The translations under genes and the position numbers were made by a program. 6,515 nucleotides of DNA from Thiobacillus sp. GTDB taxonomy: Bacteria; Pseudomonadota; Gammaproteobacteria; Burkholderiales; Thiobacillaceae. The number at the start of each line of letters is the position of its first letter. Positions within the stretch are counted from its first letter, which is position 1. Below the pieces are notes generated by a model. That model worked only from the letters and a program-made list of their open reading frames with translations. It searched no databases and was not told the origin of the DNA. The stretch is taken from contig NZ_JANJXQ010000217.1 of assembly GCF_024708915.1 (NCBI RefSeq), positions 1 to 6,515 of the forward strand. The letters run 5' to 3'. Of the stretch, positions 6,173-6,515 are shown piece after piece.

Positions 6173-6515
6173 TTACTTCTTCTTGCCCGCGATCATGTCC
6201 TGGATGATCGGCGCCAGGATCAGTTCCATGGCGAAGCCCATCTTGGCGCCCGGCACGACGATGGTGTTGCGGCGCGACATGAAGGAGTTCGGGATCATGT
6301 TCAGCAGATAGGGGAAGTCGACGCCCTTGGGTTCGCGGAAGCGGATCACGATGAAGCTCTCGTCGGGCGTCGGGATGTCGCGCGTGATGAAGGGGTTGGA
6401 GGTGTCGACCGTCGAGACGCGCTGGAAGTTGATGTCGGTGCGCGAGAACTGCGGGGTGATGTAGTTCACGTAGTCCGGCATGCGGCGCAGGATGGTGTCG
6501 ACGATGACGTCGGCG
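6173..6515 (-). CDS. prkB/cbbP: Phosphoribulokinase, C-terminal part (5' end beyond right edge)
   Basis: Phosphoribulokinase phosphorylates ribulose 5-phosphate with ATP to ribulose 1,5-bisphosphate, the Rubisco substrate, in the cytoplasm. The last 113 residues are visible. Recognisable family stretches are YITPQFSRTDINFQR, TVDTSNPF, RDIPTPDESFIVIRFR, GVDFPYLLNMI, SFMSRRNTIVVPG and KMGFAMELIL, ending in AGKKK. These match the proteobacterial (class I, about 290 residue) enzyme, not the plant/cyanobacterial class. The P-loop and catalytic Asp lie in the missing part. The gene is last in its leftward unit, since the terminator follows at once. No Rubisco or other cbb gene is visible, so whether this belongs to a cbb operon is unknown. 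The symbol is by family; naming varies between prkB and cbbP. Confidence 0.95.
   Translation of the reverse strand, partial: ADVIVDTILRRMPDYVNYITPQFSRTDINFQRVSTVDTSNPFITRDIPTPDESFIVIRFREPKGVDFPYLLNMIPNSFMSRRNTIVVPGAKMGFAMELILAPIIQDMIAGKKK

Overview
The window is high-GC, densely packed bacterial chromosome with ordinary housekeeping genes. The protein sequences point to a betaproteobacterium. A proteobacterial-type phosphoribulokinase at the right edge implies the Calvin-Benson cycle, so an autotroph of the Thiobacillus/Nitrosomonadales kind is a reasonable inference. The genus cannot be fixed from this window.

Left part (1-1864): the 5' portion of polA (DNA polymerase I) runs leftward off the edge. 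It is divergent from a LOG-family (TIGR00730-type) Rossmann-fold nucleotide phosphoribohydrolase gene. The two start codons are only 14 bases apart, so each gene's control signals must lie inside the other gene's coding sequence. Middle (1917-3141): two rightward genes follow, a small secreted DUF2782 protein and a multi-pass BPSS1780-type membrane protein. Neither has a known biochemical role.

Centre to right (3117-5309): a complete leftward uvrD helicase gene has all superfamily 1A motifs and the C-terminal RNA-polymerase-binding-type domain. Its 3' end overlaps the membrane-protein gene tail-to-tail by 25 bases. Divergent from uvrD, across 47 bases, is a short MoaD/ThiS-like beta-grasp protein that lacks the C-terminal Gly-Gly. 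It is followed by a DUF4332 helix-hairpin-helix protein. A strong hairpin flanked by A and T tracts, usable in both directions, separates this pair from the leftward-reading 3' end of phosphoribulokinase.

DNA replication/repair (PolA, UvrD, possibly the helix-hairpin-helix protein) is the most frequent theme, but the genes lie in several transcription units and do not form one system. I found no mobile element, CRISPR array, tRNA, rRNA or evident new defence system. The most noteworthy item is the MoaD-like protein without its diglycine, beside an uncharacterised helix-hairpin-helix protein.
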